From the NCBI GenBank assembly GCA_947374315.1, contig CANCBK010000040.1:1-14321 (forward strand): 14,321 nucleotides of DNA. Reading direction: 5' to 3'. Position numbers and translations under genes: made by a program. Within the stretch, counting starts at the first letter, position 1, and every line of letters starts with the position of its first letter. The notes below the pieces were generated by a model. That model searched no databases. It was given only the letters and a program-made list of their open reading frames with translations, and was not told the DNA's origin. The stretch comes from Burkholderiaceae bacterium (GTDB lineage: Bacteria; Pseudomonadota; Gammaproteobacteria; Burkholderiales; Burkholderiaceae). Positions 13,596 to 14,321 of this stretch are shown here, piece after piece.

Positions 13596-14321
13596 TTATT
13601 GAATTGAAAAGCTCAGCATGCTGATAGATCCCATTTCCAAGCCATTCACCAACACCTTAGGAGACTCCCCTTGCTCTTGAAGGGCAAGCGTATACAAGGC
13701 AGGCCAGTAATGCTCAGGGGTTGGGATGGATAAATGGGCGGAATCCCCAAATTGCTCCCAGTGAATCAAGGTTTCATGATGATTCGCATTCATCTCTGAA
13801 ACAAAAAATTCATTGAATTCTTTAGCCCATGGGTGAGGCGTTGCACCCTCCTCCCAGTGGATAGTTCGCAAATTGTGCACGACATTCCCGCTAGCCAGAA
13901 TCAATATGTTTTCATCGCGTAAGGGGCGTAATTTTTTTGCCAACTCATAATGCTCACTCGCAGATAAAGAGCCATCTAAACTCAACTGCACTACCGGAAC
14001 ATCGGCATTGGGATACATATACCTCAGAATAGACCAAGCGCCATGGTCGATCCCCCATTCGTTCTCTTCGAGCACTACAGGAACATCCAATAACTCTTTG
14101 ACGCGATCAGCAAGTGCTGGACTGCCTGGCGCTGGATATTGAATCTCAAATAAAGCCTGTGGAAACCCGCCGAAGTCGTGAATGGTTTTGGGTTTAGGCA
14201 TCGCAGTAACCCATACCCCTCGAGTTACCCAATGCGCCGAGATGACCAAGATGGCATCTGGCCGTTTGAGTGATTTACCCAGAGCACCCCAAGCCGCCGT
14301 ATAGCGATTGGGCTCAATGGC
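13596..14321 (-). CDS. LigB/YgiD-type extradiol dioxygenase (4,5-DOPA dioxygenase-like), N-terminus cut by window edge
   Basis: A class III extradiol ring-cleavage dioxygenase-fold protein. The frame stays open to the window edge, giving 241 visible residues. It begins AIEPNRYTAAW, which in this family directly follows the HGSPM motif, so only about 15 residues, including the first metal histidine, are missing. Visible metal or active-site candidates are the histidine of VISAHW (visible residue 30), the histidine of ASGNVVHNLR (149) and the histidine of TPEHYWP (204), plus IDHGAW (91-96). An in-frame TTG at 14249 is not the real start because homology continues upstream of it. Many family members are named 4,5-DOPA dioxygenase from plant betalain work, but the bacterial substrate is mostly unknown. 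crcB follows ten bases downstream. Confidence 0.92.
   Translation of the reverse strand, partial: AIEPNRYTAAWGALGKSLKRPDAILVISAHWVTRGVWVTAMPKPKTIHDFGGFPQALFEIQYPAPGSPALADRVKELLDVPVVLEENEWGIDHGAWSILRYMYPNADVPVVQLSLDGSLSASEHYELAKKLRPLRDENILILASGNVVHNLRTIHWEEGATPHPWAKEFNEFFVSEMNANHHETLIHWEQFGDSAHLSIPTPEHYWPALYTLALQEQGESPKVLVNGLEMGSISMLSFSIQ

Noticed and set aside
13586..13610. Fluoride riboswitch ahead of crcB
   Set aside because: Only ten bases separate crcB from the upstream gene and no crcB-motif leader is visible.

Overview
The window looks like a chromosomal segment of a betaproteobacterium of the order Burkholderiales. The base composition is moderate (roughly 47-48 % GC by eye), the tmRNA tag reads ANDERFALAA, and there are four Bug/TctC-type periplasmic binding proteins in 14 kb, an expansion typical of that order. 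A small-genome freshwater relative such as Polynucleobacter is my best guess, but this is inference from style and not a database match.

Layout. (1) 1-370: the 3' part of the tmRNA gene ssrA, whose 5' end lies outside the window, with a strong intrinsic terminator. (2) 396-3169, minus strand: a two-gene unit, Bug receptor 1 followed by an IlvD/Edd-type dehydratase related to sugar-acid dehydratases. (3) 3280-3702, plus: a small VOC (glyoxalase-fold) metalloprotein. (4) 3723-6476, minus: a tightly packed unit of Bug receptor 2, an AhpD/carboxymuconolactone-decarboxylase-like protein and a class I SAM methyltransferase with an NPPW motif. (5) 6566-7333, plus: a short TrhO-type rhodanese, facing a small ABM-domain protein (7343-7645, minus). 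(6) 7724-13191, plus: a six-gene run of Bug receptor 3, MmgE/PrpD protein, D-2-hydroxyacid dehydrogenase, ChrA half, ChrA half and Bug receptor 4. The last four genes overlap or nearly overlap. (7) 13208-14321, minus: a LigB/YgiD-type extradiol dioxygenase, cut by the window edge, followed by the fluoride channel gene crcB/fluC.

How the genes may work together. Three separate transcription units each pair a periplasmic organic-acid receptor with carbon-acid enzymes: a dehydratase, an AhpD-like protein plus methyltransferase, and a PrpD-type (de)hydratase or isomerase plus 2-hydroxyacid dehydrogenase. No TctA or TctB membrane subunits are present, so the receptors must use membrane parts encoded elsewhere or other partners. 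The most unusual arrangement is the chrA-chrA pair placed between a 2-hydroxyacid dehydrogenase and a Bug receptor. Stop/start overlaps join chrA-2 to both of its neighbours. This raises the possibility that this ChrA-type pair moves an organic acid and works with a Bug receptor, rather than exporting chromate.

No CRISPR array, insertion sequence, integrase or tRNA gene was seen. Apart from the tmRNA, no gene-free stretch exceeds about 110 bases.
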